A stretch of DNA of 64,000 bases from Rhizobium sp. RCAM05350 (lineage in GTDB: Bacteria; Pseudomonadota; Alphaproteobacteria; Rhizobiales; Rhizobiaceae). Where the stretch lies: assembly GCA_024426085.1 (NCBI GenBank), contig CP087974.1, forward strand, positions 2,624,001 through 2,688,000. The letters run 5' to 3'. The position numbers and the translations under genes were made by a program. A model generated the notes under the pieces. That model saw only the letters and a program-made list of their open reading frames with translations, did no database searches and was not told the origin of the DNA. This document shows, in pieces, positions 29,652-40,020 of the stretch (positions are counted from its first letter, which is position 1; each line of letters starts with the position of its first letter).

Positions 29652-29988
29652 TGCGTCCCTTCCCCTGCCTCAAAGCAACTTGCCATCGACGTCGAGTAGA
29701 AATTCAGTGCAACTATTTCAGATCAATAACTTACAGACATATGCCATCGATGGCGACGGGGCCGTTCCACGATGCCTTCCCCCGAAGGCGCGTGTCTCTC
29801 ATGGGAGACAAAGGAACTGTCGATCCTCACCATATGGCATTTTATTTTCTACCGCTAGGTGGTCGCGGTGCGACATACGCGCAGATTACGGACGACTATC
29901 CCAACCGCAAGCAGTTCAGAACATATCTTTTGTCAGCAAGGCAGGAGAGCCGTTTCCGCGCCGGGCCATCCGGCGGAAGGCAGATGCC
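29652..29988. promoter_or_regulatory. ccoN upstream region / end of efflux operon
   Basis: 337 bp without a supported gene. Contains small inverted repeats GCCTTC-CCCC-GAAGGC (29774-29789) and TGTCTC-TCATGG-GAGACA (29793-29810), possibly the terminator of the efflux operon reading in from the right. The best match to a FixK/FNR half-site is ATCAA at 29723-29727, but the partner half is poor, so oxygen control of ccoNOQP is not demonstrated. Confidence 0.4.
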
Positions 29989-31577
29989 TCACTGCGCCGG
30001 CTTCGGCGTTAGCGGCCCGGCGGGCGCGGCACGCATCAGGCTGATCAGCAGCAACCCGGCAATGGCAGCCCAGAAGGCGACGGTGAAGCCATCGATGAAC
30101 GACAGCACATTCGCTTCGCGCCGGACGAGCGACACCAGGCTGATTGCGGCGCGCCCGCTGCCGTTTCGGTGGACGCGCTATGTTCCATGAAATGGTGGGA
30201 GAGGCGAGCCAGCGCCTGTCCGGCCTCGCTATCGCCTGCCGACACTTGCAGACCGACGAGGCTCGAATGCACCTGTTCCCGGACGCGTAGGAACGTGCTC
30301 ATCGCCGTTGCGGTGAACTCTATGACGACCAGCCGCATCACCTGGATATAGGCGACAAAGGCGGTGGCGCGGGCCGGGTTGGAATTGGACAGCGCGAAAA
30401 TCAGAAAGGCTGTGAAGGTGAGCCCCTGCCCCACGGACTGCACCAACGCAATCGGAATGAAATCGTCGAGTGACCACGCCTCAGTAATGCGTGTTCCCAT
30501 GAACGCCGCGATCGCAAAGCTCGTCAGGCCGAGCATGGCAACGATCCGCGCATCGATCCGGCGCAGCAGATAGATTACGAAAGGTATGATCACGAACAGC
30601 GGCAACGCCGTGTAGAAGAGCAGCAAGCCACCCGTCTGTTCCGGCCGCAGCTGCGTTACGATCGTCAGGAAATTGGGGACCAGCATGGTGTTGGACAGGC
30701 TGGTGATCATATAGGTCATCATCGCCAACAGGCCCAGGATGACGTTCCACGACAAAAGCACGGTTGGGCTCGCCCATGGCTCGGAAACGACGGCCTCGTT
30801 GATGAAGAAGCCGATGACCAATGCGCCGCCGGCTGCGAGCAGTCCGACGACAGTCCCGGATTGGAACCAGTCCAGCCGGTTTCCCTGGTCGAGGCCGGCA
30901 TAGATCAGGGTGAGGCCAGCGCCCAGCAACAGCATGCCGCCCCAGTCAGCTTTGGCAAGAAGTGCGCGGTTGACCGTTTCGCGCGGCGTGCCCAGCAGTG
31001 TCAGCACTGCCATCAGCATGGCGATTGCCGCATCCTGCCAGTAGAGCCACTGCCAGCCGAGGTGCTCCACATAGAACCCGACCAGCGAGACGCCAGCATT
31101 ACCGGTGAAGGAAAGGCGGAAGGAATAGGCCGCAAGACCGACAATCCACCACTGCATCGGCAAGTTGCGAAGGACGATCATGATCGTCGCCGGAATAAAC
31201 ACGCCGAGCAGCAAGCCGTGGATGAAGTGCAGGACCAGAAGCGCCTGATAGGCGCGGACGAAAGGGATGATAGCCGAAACCACGATGTAAAGGAGGCTTG
31301 GCCCTACAAGCACGCGCCGCAGACCAAAGACCGTGGCGAGCCAGGCAACCGCCGGAGCGATGAGGATCTGTGGCGCTGTAGCGGCGGTCGCCAGCCACGC
31401 TCCTTCGTCAAAACTGAGACCCAGCGCGCCCCTGAGATCCGGCAGCCCTATGGCAAAGAGTCGCGTATCGAAGCTCACGATGAACGCGCCGAGAAGGACT
31501 GCAATAACCGCGAGAAAGGGATAATGGGACGGGCGGCCGGTTGAGACAGGGCCGCTGCTGATCGCTTCAGTGGTCAT
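29989..31577 (-). CDS. EmrB/QacA-type MFS drug exporter (DHA2, one frameshift)
   Basis: About 530 aa with 12-14 membrane helices. Characteristic pieces: VLLGAFIVSFDTRLFAIGLP at helix 1 (D in membrane), GVFIPATIMIVLRNLPMQWW, GWQWLYWQDAAIAMLMAVLT and a C-terminal segment with a large periplasmic-side loop (VREQVHSSLVG). The frame changes near 30155, after which it ends LLLISLMRAAPAGPLTPKPA. ATG 31577 lies inside the end of the adaptor gene. Works with the HlyD-type adaptor to export toxic compounds; substrate unknown. Confidence 0.88.
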
Positions 31578-32859
31578 TGTCTTCGTCCTTCGGGGCAGCT
31601 TTGCCGATGTCGTCGGCAACACGGATGCGGGTGACGACCGACATTCCCGGACGCAACCGCTCAACCAGCGGCTGGCCGGCGTCAAATTCGACGCGAACCG
31701 GGATGCGCTGGACCACCTTGGTGAAGTTTCCGGTGGCGTTGTCAGGCGGCAGCAGGGCAAAGGTCGATCCGCTCGCCGGTGAAAGACCGCAACGCGGCCG
31801 TGCAGGACGGCATCCGGGAACGTATCGACGGTGATATCGACCGGCTGGCCGGCAACGACATGCGTCAGCTGGGTTTCCTTGTAGTTCGCCGTCACATAGA
31901 CGTTCGGCAGCGGCACGACGGCAATCAGCTGTGTGCCGATATTAACGTAGTCCCCTTCCTGGACCAGGCGCTCGCCGACGACGCCGTCGAACGGCGCTAC
32001 GATCCGCGTGTAACCCTGGCGCAGTTGGGCCGTACTCAAGGCTGCTTCGGCAACATCGAGGTTCGCCGCCAACAGATCTTCCTGACCTTTCAGCACATCG
32101 AGCTGGCGCCGCTGCATCGATCGTCGCTTCGCTGGCCGTAAGTGTGGCATTGGCCGTCTCATAGGCCGAGGTTGCCTGCTCCAGTTTTTGCGGCGTGCCG
32201 ACCTTGGTACGCAGAAGCGCGCCCTGCCGCTCCTTCTCCTGCTGCGTTTCCAAAACACGGGCAACAGCGGAAAGACGCTGCGCTTCGGCCTGGGCGATGA
32301 CACCCCGCTGGAAGGCCTTCTGATTTTCGAGGTTGTCGAGAACGGCCTGCGCCGCTGCAACGCTTGCCTTTGCCTGTGCCACGACCGCGTCGTAGTCCGC
32401 CGGTTCGATTTCCATCAACAGGTCGCCCGAGCGAACGTTCTGGAAATCACGGACCAGGATCCGTTTGATATTGCCGCTGACGCGGGCGCTCAGCCGGGTC
32501 GTTTCGGCGCGCACGGTGGCATTGTCCGTCACCTGTATCGCGGCCGATCCCTGCCAGGCATCCCAGCGGCTTGACGTCGCTCCGGCCAGCGCAACAGCTG
32601 CGCCAAGCGCTGCAAGCGGGATCATCAACCGCCGCAGGCCGCGTGACGGCCCGGGCGCCTTCGCCGGAGCCGGATTGCCGGTCGCGGCCCCTTCAAGGGC
32701 TGCTGGCTGGGCCTTGGCCTGGGTCTCCGGTCCGTCCGTGGCAGGAAGCTTGACGGGCACAGCCGGTGTCGCGTCGTCTAGAAGCGTCACGACATTGGTG
32801 TCTGTGTTCGAGATATTGGTGCTGACGGGTACCGCAACGCCTTTGGTTGAGTTTGGCAT
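31567..32859 (-). CDS. EmrA/HlyD-type membrane fusion protein (frameshifts)
   Basis: About 430 aa periplasmic adaptor. Unusually long Pro/Ala-rich cytoplasmic N-terminus (residues 1-75), one helix (LMIPLAALGAAVALAGATS), then biotinyl-lipoyl halves DNATVRAETTRLSARVSGNI and YTRIVAPFDGVVGERLVQEG either side of a coiled coil (AQAKASVAAAQAVLDNLENQ). It ends in a beta domain with YVTANYKETQLTHV and GQPVDITVDTFPD. Frame changes near 32120 and 31790. Its end overlaps the MFS gene start, a coupled emrAB-type operon. Confidence 0.87.
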
Positions 32860-33141
32860 GACACATATCCTCCGTGGATGATGGTTTGTGATGGCTCAAG
32901 GATGTGCCTGCAACGCCGCTTTTGATAATCGAAGGAATAAGGGAAGGATCATCAAGCGCTGGTGGATAATTGCTGCGTGGTGGTCCAGACGGATTGGTCT
33001 TCGTAATCAAGGAGATGACGGAGTTGTGGCCTGTCTTCGAGGCTGGTGGGAGTTGGATGACGACGTCGGTTTTTTGCGCGACGCAGAATGGCCGCGCAAA
33101 GCAGAATGGCCGCGCAAAAGGGATGGACCGTCAATCGGCAG
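32860..33141. promoter_or_regulatory. upstream region of the efflux operon
   Basis: About 280 bp holding the presumed emrAB-type promoter (minus) and the end of the cyclase gene. Includes the 18-bp tandem duplication at 33083-33118. No gene supported. Confidence 0.35.
33083..33118. repeat. 18-bp perfect tandem duplication
   Basis: GCAGAATGGCCGCGCAAA occurs twice head to tail in the intergenic space. Likely a slippage duplication; no function evident. Confidence 0.8.
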
Positions 33142-34350
33142 CTATTGCCGCGATGCGTCCTTATGAGCGGGGTCGTCGAGCGCAAAAAGCTCTTCCGCCT
33201 CGGTGAAGCCGGCGAGGTCGTATGCACCTGCAGGAACGAGCGCGGCATCGCCCAACGCCGTTGCAAAGCGCTTCGACGAGAGCAACCGATGGCCGGTTTT
33301 GCTGCACACCCCTTGAATCCGGCTGACCAAATTGACGTCGGAACCAATGACGGTGAAATCCAGCCGCGACGCCGAACCGATATTGCCGTAGCTCGCCTCG
33401 CCGTAATGAAGGGCAACACCCGCCTCCAACCGACCCTCGGTACTGGCAAACTGTTGCAGATTTTCCAGGACGCCACGCGCGCTCTCGAAGGCAGCAGCGC
33501 AGGAACTGGCGGCATCCTCATCCTGGAAGAAGGCCAGAACTGCGTCACCCATGAATTTCAACACGTCACCGCCTGCCGCGGTGATCGCGTGGACGACGCA
33601 GTCGAAATAGGAGTCCAGCAGGGCGAGAATGCGGGCGTTCGGCAAGCGATTGGAAAGGGCGGTAAACCCGCGCAGGTCGCAAAGCATCAGCGCCGCCTTC
33701 AGCGTCTCGACCTGGCCGCGGCGGATGCGGCCGGCGAGAATGCGCTTTGACGTTGCAGTCCCGATATAGGTATCGAACAGGGTCAGTTCCGTCTGGCGCA
33801 GCACGCGCAGTTCACAGACGTTGCGCAAAGCCGGCAGGACACGCTCCAGCGCCTCACGATGCGTTGGCAGGAAACCTTCAGGCTCTGCCGTACAGAAAGA
33901 CACAGCGCTCACCGGTCCATCGACATTGGAAAGCGGCGCAACAAACAGCTCGGTCAGGCCGCGTCGCCGGAACACATCCATCTGTGTCCACCCGCGATCT
34001 GCCGGCGACCCCGTGCGTACCGGGACCGCCTCGCCGGTCTCCATCACGTGCCTTAGCGGGCTATCGGCGAAATCGGGTAGCGCCATGATGCCGTGCTCAC
34101 GGTCGTGAATCTCGATCGGTTCGCGCGGCGTCCAAGCCACTGTTCGACCAAGAATACTGGGATGCAAGGTACGCATATGCAGGGCCAAGCGGTCGATCGG
34201 CAGGCCGCTCGCTCGTAGACGGCGGCCGAGACCCGCCACGAGGCCGGCCTCATCGAGATCGTGGCATTCATTTCCACTCAACCACTCGACGATGGCCGCA
34301 ACGGTGTCCTTGGATGCCTGCCTGAGCCATGTTGTATTTTGAGTATCCAT
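33142..34350 (-). CDS. cytoplasmic class III adenylate/guanylate cyclase
   Basis: Intact 402-aa soluble protein. Residues 1-190 form an uncharacterised sensory region shared by rhizobial cyclases (GLGRRLRASGLPIDRLALHM, GRTVAWTPREPIEI). Residues 210-390 are a class III cyclase domain: ALMLCDLRGFTALSN (metal Asp), VLKFMGDAVLAFFQ (Lys before GD, adenine-type), NIGSASRLDFTVIGSDVNL with the partner Asp. These predict cAMP synthesis. It stands alone and is divergent from a LysR gene. Confidence 0.9.
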   Translation of the reverse strand: MDTQNTTWLRQASKDTVAAIVEWLSGNECHDLDEAGLVAGLGRRLRASGLPIDRLALHMRTLHPSILGRTVAWTPREPIEIHDREHGIMALPDFADSPLRHVMETGEAVPVRTGSPADRGWTQMDVFRRRGLTELFVAPLSNVDGPVSAVSFCTAEPEGFLPTHREALERVLPALRNVCELRVLRQTELTLFDTYIGTATSKRILAGRIRRGQVETLKAALMLCDLRGFTALSNRLPNARILALLDSYFDCVVHAITAAGGDVLKFMGDAVLAFFQDEDAASSCAAAFESARGVLENLQQFASTEGRLEAGVALHYGEASYGNIGSASRLDFTVIGSDVNLVSRIQGVCSKTGHRLLSSKRFATALGDAALVPAGAYDLAGFTEAEELFALDDPAHKDASRQ

Positions 34351-34406
34351 GTCGCTCTCCCTGCGGAAGTTCTGGCGATCGCCATTTCAGGGACAAGGGA
34401 TATCTT

Positions 34407-34442
34407 TTCCGGTTCCTCATGATAATCTTGGTTCCACCGGAA
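34407..34442. promoter_or_regulatory. inverted repeat in the cyclase-LysR divergent promoter
   Basis: TTCCGGT (34407) and ACCGGAA (34436) form a 7-bp inverted repeat spaced by 22 bp, with GGTTCC repeated directly inside. It lies 38-73 bp upstream of the LysR start. Plausible LysR autoregulatory site that could also act on the cyclase gene; inference. Confidence 0.35.
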
Positions 34443-34479
34443 GGATCATCCCAAAGGAGCGGATAATCCAGGAGTGTCT

Positions 34480-35419
34480 ATGGACAGATTGACCAGCCTG
34501 ACGGTCTTTACGCGTGTCGTGGAGAATGGCGGCTTCTCGGCAGCCGCCCGCAGGCTCAACATGTCGACCACTGTGGTCAGCAATCATATTCAGGCGCTGG
34601 AGGACCGGCTGGGCGCGCGATTGCTCAACCGAACGACGCGCAAGGTCAGTCTGACGGATATCGGCCAGCAATATTACGAGCGCTGCGTGCAGATCCTCTC
34701 GGATCTGGAAGACGCCGACAGCATGGCCGGCTCGCTGCAATCGGCCCCGCGGGGCACGCTGCGCATCTACACCAGTACCCACATCATGCGCTTCATCGCA
34801 CCCGTGGTTGGAGAGTTTCTCGACGCCAATCCGGAAGTGTCGATCGATCTCACCATCGGCGAGCGCATGGTCTATCTGGTCGAGGACGGCTACGATATCG
34901 CGATCCGCACGATACCGCCGCCGGATTCGAGCCTGATTGTCCGGCGCCTGACCCCCTGGCGGCATATTCTCTGCTGTTCACCGGACTACCTATCCCGGCA
35001 CGAGATGCCGAAGACGCCTTCGGACCTGATACAGCATAATTGCAAGCGCTATGCCTTCTACCCATTCGGAGACGACTGGACGTTTATCGATGTCGCAGGC
35101 AAGACGGTAAGCATACGCATCAGCGGCAACGTGATCACCAACAGCGCCGAGTTGTTGCGCCTGCTGACATTGCGGGGACAGGGCCTCTGCCTCGCGCCGA
35201 GTTTTCGTCGTTGGCGATGATGTTGCCGCCGGCAGATTGATCCGAGTGCTGCCAGATTTTACGCCGGTCGAATTCAGCATCAGCGCCATCTACCTCCATC
35301 GCCTGCATCTCTCGGCGAAGATCCGAAGCTTCATCGACCTTCTGGCCCTGCGCATGGCGGACCACCGCCGGCTATTGAACCTTGAGGAGCCACCTCGACT
35401 CGCTGTGGTCTCGAGTTGA
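34480..35419 (+). CDS. LysR-family transcriptional regulator (one frameshift)
   Basis: About 313 aa. N-terminal HTH: MDRLTSLTVFTRVVENGGFS, AAARRLNMSTTVVSNHIQAL, EDRLGARLLNRTTRKVSLT. The effector domain follows (GTLRIYTSTHIMRFIAPVVG, EDGYDIAIRT). The frame changes near 35200 in a TTTT run; removing one T restores APSFVVGDDVAAGRLIRVLP. ATG 34480 is chosen over the GTG two codons earlier. Closest to the single-gene CrgA-like LysR group; inducer unknown. Confidence 0.88.
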
Positions 35420-35570
35420 TCATTCCATCGGCAACAACGTTGTCGGCAACGCGATCCCGCTGATCTCGAGGGCTGGCTCTCGGAGGTTCCGGCTCAATGA
35501 AATCCCTTGGGGGCAGCCGACCTATGGAAAGTGACATTCAAATCGTCGCCCTCGACGCGGAGGGGTCGTG

Positions 35571-36221
35571 ATGACCGAGATTCTGGCTGATCCGATCTTT
35601 CAGTTCTTTATTGTCGTCATCGCCGGAATTGTGATCAGCCGGATGCGGCTGCGCGGCCATCCCCGGCTCCGGCTGATTGGCCACATCATTTTCTTCATCG
35701 CCGTTACGGCACTTCTGCTCTTCCATGGCATCGAACCGTACACACCCGATGCGAGCAAGGGAGATATCTCGCGGCGTATTTTAGTCGGCATTGCCAAGAC
35801 GATCTGGTGGATCGGTGGCGCCCTGGTCCTCGTCACCGCTGTCCGCCTTTTTCTCATTTCGGAGCGCAATCCCCACGAGGGGCGCCTGCTCCAGGACCTT
35901 GTGGTTGGCGCCATATATCTGGGAGCCGGCCTTTCCGTGGTTGCCTATGTCTTCCGCGTCCCCGTCGGCACCTTGATCGCGACGTCGGGCATCTTCGCCA
36001 TCATTCTTGGTCTCGCCTTGCAGAGTACGCTGAATGACGTCTTTTCAGGTATTGCACTCAATTTGGCCTACCCGGAGGATGCTGTGATCGCCGAGCAGAA
36101 ATCGAAGCTCGCGTCCCTGATGGTGGTGCGCACCGGTGTGGTCGCGATATGCCGACGCGAGAACGGCAGGGAAATAGAGCTTCGACGGCCTTCTCCCGGC
36201 GACTGTTTTGGCGAAGGGTAA
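35571..36221 (+). pseudogene. MscS-type channel with cyclic-nucleotide domain, internally deleted and cut by IS66
   Basis: N-terminal 170 residues are membrane helices ending in the MscS pore-like segment GLALQSTLNDVFSGIALNLA. The beta domain that should follow is missing. Instead the frame passes straight into AEQKSKLASLMVVRTGVVAI and RRPSPGDCFGEG, which is the start of a cyclic-nucleotide-binding domain. It then stops at the edge of an IS66 remnant. So there are two lesions: an internal deletion and IS66 truncation. Likely inactive. The intact family couples cNMP binding to channel gating. Confidence 0.7.
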
Positions 36222-36906
36222 GCCTACGCTAAGGGCCGCAGATCAGGCAGCTTTCTCTGCGGCAACCTTTCAGAGGGTTCCAGTTCCACGGGAGCAACTC
36301 GTCGAGTAATGTTGTGGGCATGTCGGCGATGCGTGAGAGCACGTCAACAAGCCAGGCCTGAGGATCGACGTCGTTGAGCTTGGCGGTCATGATCAACGTC
36401 GCCATGAAGGCGGCCCGGTCAGCGCCTCGATCGGAGCCTGCAAACAACCACGATTTTCTGCCGAGAGCGAAGCCGCATAGTCCCCGTTCGGCAGCATTGT
36501 TGGTGAGACAAATCCTGCCGTCACTCAGGAACGCCATGAATCCATCCCAGCGCTTCAGCATGTAGTCGATTGGTTCGGTGACCGGTGAACTGCGCGACAG
36601 CTTTGACCGCTCCGATCGCATCAAGTCCCCGAGCTCGGCGACGATAAGGTGGCTTTCTTGCTGAAGTCGTTGCAGTCGTTCTTCAGGAGCAAGGCCATTT
36701 ATATCGCGCTCGATGTCGAACAGTGCATCGATCCGCTTTACAGCTTCGAGCGCGACCGGCGAGATCGGCGTGGAGTCATTGCCGCGTTTGGCGTTCGTGG
36801 CGATGTCGGCGAGCACAAAAAACTTGCGACGGGAATGCGCCCAACACTGCGCCTGGCCCAGCGGTCCGGAATGCCGGGGCCTTCATCGTTTTCTGTGTTA
36901 GAAGCA
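36220..36906 (-). mobile_element. IS66-family element, 3' remnant with tnpC C-terminus
   Basis: The TnpC frame covers QCWAHSRRKFFVLADIATNA (near 36845) to the stop at 36229 and includes the end of the DDE domain (LTNNAAERGLCGFALGRKSW, the Glu-containing NNxAER motif) and the C-terminal DUF-like LLDELLPWNWNPL. The outer end begins GTAAGC at 36220, matching IS66 termini. Upstream of about 36906 no tnpA, tnpB or tnpC N-terminus is found, so only one end remains. It interrupts the MscS gene. Confidence 0.8.
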
Positions 36907-37106
36907 AATACTCTCGGTGCCAACGCAGAAGGTGCGAATGGACTTTGAAACGAGGAAATTGGCCTCGGCTTCACAGGCCCGCAATCTGGTTGGCGTGATG
37001 GTCAAGTTTTGCGTGGACCATTGCTAAAATGCCATCAGATTTATTCACCTGATATTTTCACCGAATCCCTCAAAGATAGCGACCCCTGCAAAAGCTCCGT
37101 TAGCCG

Positions 37107-37865
37107 ATGATTCTGCAATTTCATTCTCGCAAAGCCGTAATCGTCCCGCATATCAAGATAGCAACGCTCGGCGCCCTTGCCTGTGCTGTTGGGGCGATCG
37201 CAGCCGTTTGCGTATTAAGCCTGCTTATTCCCGACCGTCCGTTTTGGGCAGAGTTGGCCGCCGTGGCGGCAATAACGGCAGTTGTTACATTTCCGCTTCA
37301 ATTTGCGCTTCGTCTACGCAACGAAGCGCTTCGTGAGATCCAAGAAGAACTTCAGCACGCACTCCGTCATGATCCTGTCACGGGTACACTGCGCGCCAAC
37401 GCATTTGCGACCTCGGTCGAGCATGCGATAGACCGCAGGCGCCTGAGCGCTGCTGAAAGCCCGGATGGCGTCATGCTCGTTCTCAGGGTCGGCAATTTCG
37501 ATGAGATCGGTCGTCGCTATGGTCCGCAATGGGCAGATACGCTGCTTCAATCGATTGTTCAGATCGTACATTCTTGTGTGCGCTATGGTGATCTCGTCGC
37601 CCGCCTTGCCTCCGACGAACTCGGGATCCATCTGCCAGGCACAACAACGGAAAACGCCAGAGACATCTGCGAGCGCATCCGCGCGCGGATAGACGAGACC
37701 ACCTTCACAGCCGGGCAAGAGCGCCATCTATCGGTGACGGTGCGGCTTGGCGGTACCAGGGTCGGGGACCAGGCCGACTTTCAGGCACTCCGCGAGGCTG
37801 CCAACCAAGCCGCCCTTGCGGAGGAAGAGGCTGGTCCCCTCCTATTCCGGGAGCTGTTTTCGTGA
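37107..37865 (+). CDS. degenerate GGDEF-domain membrane protein
   Basis: Intact 252-aa protein. Two helices near the N-terminus (IATLGALACAVGAIAAVCVL; ELAAVAAITAVVTFPLQFAL) precede a GGDEF-like domain (HDPVTGTLRANAF, GVMLVLRVGNFDEIGRRYG). The catalytic GGDEF motif reads ASDEL (RLASDELGIHL), so c-di-GMP synthesis is unlikely. Such proteins can act as c-di-GMP receptors or scaffolds. Whether this one does is unknown. Confidence 0.8.
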   Translation: MILQFHSRKAVIVPHIKIATLGALACAVGAIAAVCVLSLLIPDRPFWAELAAVAAITAVVTFPLQFALRLRNEALREIQEELQHALRHDPVTGTLRANAFATSVEHAIDRRRLSAAESPDGVMLVLRVGNFDEIGRRYGPQWADTLLQSIVQIVHSCVRYGDLVARLASDELGIHLPGTTTENARDICERIRARIDETTFTAGQERHLSVTVRLGGTRVGDQADFQALREAANQAALAEEEAGPLLFRELFS

Positions 37866-38054
37866 CAGGGAGGCTTACGGGCCTGCTCTGTGTGGCGTCG
37901 CCTTTCCTGTACAGAGGCGCGGAATGCGAACAGTTGTGGCCGCCAATGCAACGCTTCCCCTGTCGGGCAATCGAACCTGAGGTATCGACGCGGCAGCCAC
38001 GGACGCCGTTGCCCATCATCTCAATGCGGCGCGCCGCGGAGTTGTGGGCATGTG

Positions 38055-38939
38055 CTAGCCCGCGGCGTCCTGGAAGATCCGTCCCACCGCCTCGTCAAGC
38101 GACTGCGGCCAATGCGGCATGGTCCAGCCGAATGCCGAGGCGAACTTGGTGGTGGACAGTTGCGTGTTCAATGGGCGCAGTGCTTGCACGGGAAATTCGG
38201 CGGCTGTTATGTCACGAACCTCCGCCCACGGCCCCCCACGAGCGCGGCTTGAGGAGAACACATGACGCGCGAAATCGGCCCATGAAATAGTGCCGCTTCC
38301 CGCGAGGTGATAGGTACCGTATGCCCCGCCCTCACCCATCGCAACGGCGGCGCGCAGAATGGCGGTGGCAATATCGAGCGCCGACGAGGGATTGCCACGC
38401 TGGTCTGCGACGACCGCGATTTCCTTACGCGCGCTTGCCAGCCGCAGCATAGTTTTTACGAAATTCGTCCCGAACGGGCTGTACACCCAGCTTGTCCGCA
38501 AGATGAGATGGCGGGGGTTCGCCGCCGCCACAGCGATTTCGCCCGCGAGCTTGGAAGCGCCGTAGACGTTCAGGGGCGCCGGCGCATCCGTCTCGCGGTA
38601 GCCGCCCTGCTTCTTTCCGTCAAAGACGTAGTCGGTCGAGAGATGGATGATCGGCACTCCGAGACGGGTCGCCGCCTCGGCGACTGCCCCGGCGCCGGTC
38701 GCGTTGATCCCATAGGCCAGTTTCGGCTCACGCTCAGCCCGATCGACGGCCGTATAGGCGGCGGCTGAAACGACAAGTTGGGGGCGCAAGGACGAAAGCA
38801 CTGGCCAGATGGTCTCGGGCCGAGCCAGATCGAGCTCGGGGCGACCAAGAGTGAACACCTCGACATCGGGCAGCGCTCGTGCCCGCTCGATCAAAGCCAG
38901 GGCGACTTGGCCCTTGGTCCCAGTTACAGCAATCTTCAT
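38055..38939 (-). CDS. rfbD: dTDP-4-dehydrorhamnose reductase
   Basis: Intact 294-aa short-chain reductase making dTDP-L-rhamnose. Starts [20 protein letters not shown] (nucleotide-binding GxxGQ), with VVSAAAYTAVDRAEREP, HLSTDYVFDGKKQGGYRETD and catalytic Tyr-Lys in NVYGASKLAGE. ATG overlaps the rfbB stop (ATGA). Last gene of the wga operon; by order it corresponds to ExpA10/WgaJ. Confidence 0.95.
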   Translation of the reverse strand: MKIAVTGTKGQVALALIERARALPDVEVFTLGRPELDLARPETIWPVLSSLRPQLVVSAAAYTAVDRAEREPKLAYGINATGAGAVAEAATRLGVPIIHLSTDYVFDGKKQGGYRETDAPAPLNVYGASKLAGEIAVAAANPRHLILRTSWVYSPFGTNFVKTMLRLASARKEIAVVADQRGNPSSALDIATAILRAAVAMGEGGAYGTYHLAGSGTISWADFARHVFSSSRARGGPWAEVRDITAAEFPVQALRPLNTQLSTTKFASAFGWTMPHWPQSLDEAVGRIFQDAAG

Positions 38940-40020
38940 GCCAGACGTCGCTGACGTTCGCCGAGACGCGTGCCTGAATGGCGCAGGTGCCGGATCGGCT
39001 CCCACCACCACCGGTTGGCCAGGTACCAGTCCACTGTCATGCTTAGCCCTTCGTCGAACCCCAACCGCGGCTTCCATCCAAGCTCTCGCTCGATCTTGGA
39101 GGGATCGATGGCATAGCGGCGGTCATGACCCGGCCGGTCGGGGACGAACGCAATGAGATCCCGATAACGTCTGCCCAGCTCGCGCGGTCGCCGACCGTCG
39201 AGGAGATCGCAGATACGCTCAACAACGGCAACATTGCAGCGCTCGGCGCGTGCGCCGATGTTGTAGCTTTCGCCGGGCCTTCCTTGCCTCACCACCAGTT
39301 CCAGCGCGTACATGGTCCTCCACATGCAGCCAATCCCGCACATTCATCCCAGTGCCGTAGACCGGCAGTGGCTTCTCTTCGATGGCGTTGATGATTGCGA
39401 GCGGGATCAGCTTCTCGGGAAAGTGATACGGTCCAAAGTTGTTAGAGCAGTTGGACGACACGACGGGTAGCCCGTAGGTGTGAGCCCAGGCGCGCACGAG
39501 ATGATCTGAGGCAGCCTTCGAGGCCGCGTAAGGCGAAGACGGGGCGTAAGCGGTCTCTTCGGTGAACACGCTCCCATCAAAGGGGAGGTCTCCAAACACT
39601 TCATCTGTGGAAACGTGATGGAACCGGAAGCATTCGCGCGCCTGTCGCGAGCTCACTCCAATAAGCAAGCGCGGCATTAAGCAGGCGAACGGTACCGACG
39701 ATGTTAGTCTCGATGAATATATCCGGCCCGTCGATCGAGGCGGTCGACATGGCTTTCAGCGGCGAGGTGCATCACCGCGTCGATCTTCTCTCGTGGCGCA
39801 TAATCTCGAGCATACCCCGCTCGTTGCCGATGTCTGCGCGATAGTGCACGTAGTTCGCCTGCCCCTCGATCGTACGCAGGGAGTCGAGATTGCCCGCATA
39901 GGTCAGCTTATCAACATTGACGACGCGCGCCGCGCCGCCTGCCACCAGTTGACGGCAAACCGCAGAACCGATGAAGCCCGCGCCGCCGGTGACTAGAATC
40001 CGCGTGCCCCCGCCCCCCAT
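38936..40020 (-). CDS. rfbB: dTDP-glucose 4,6-dehydratase (at least three frameshifts)
   Basis: Extended SDR of about 360 aa. [20 protein letters not shown] (NAD site), [30 protein letters not shown] (catalytic TDE), [20 protein letters not shown] (Tyr-Lys), [33 protein letters not shown] and [17 protein letters not shown] are all present but spread over several frames, with changes near 39760, 39690 and 39300. Overlaps rfbC (TGATG) and rfbD (ATGA). Corresponds by order to ExpA9/WgaI. Confidence 0.93.

Noticed and set aside
29714..29727. Possible FixK/FNR box before ccoN
   Set aside because: Only one half-site (ATCAA) fits; the other half (CTATT) matches TTGAT at two of five positions.
29633..30190. 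185-aa plus-strand ORF upstream of ccoN
   Set aside because: No family resemblance; right half overlaps the real MFS gene on the minus strand.
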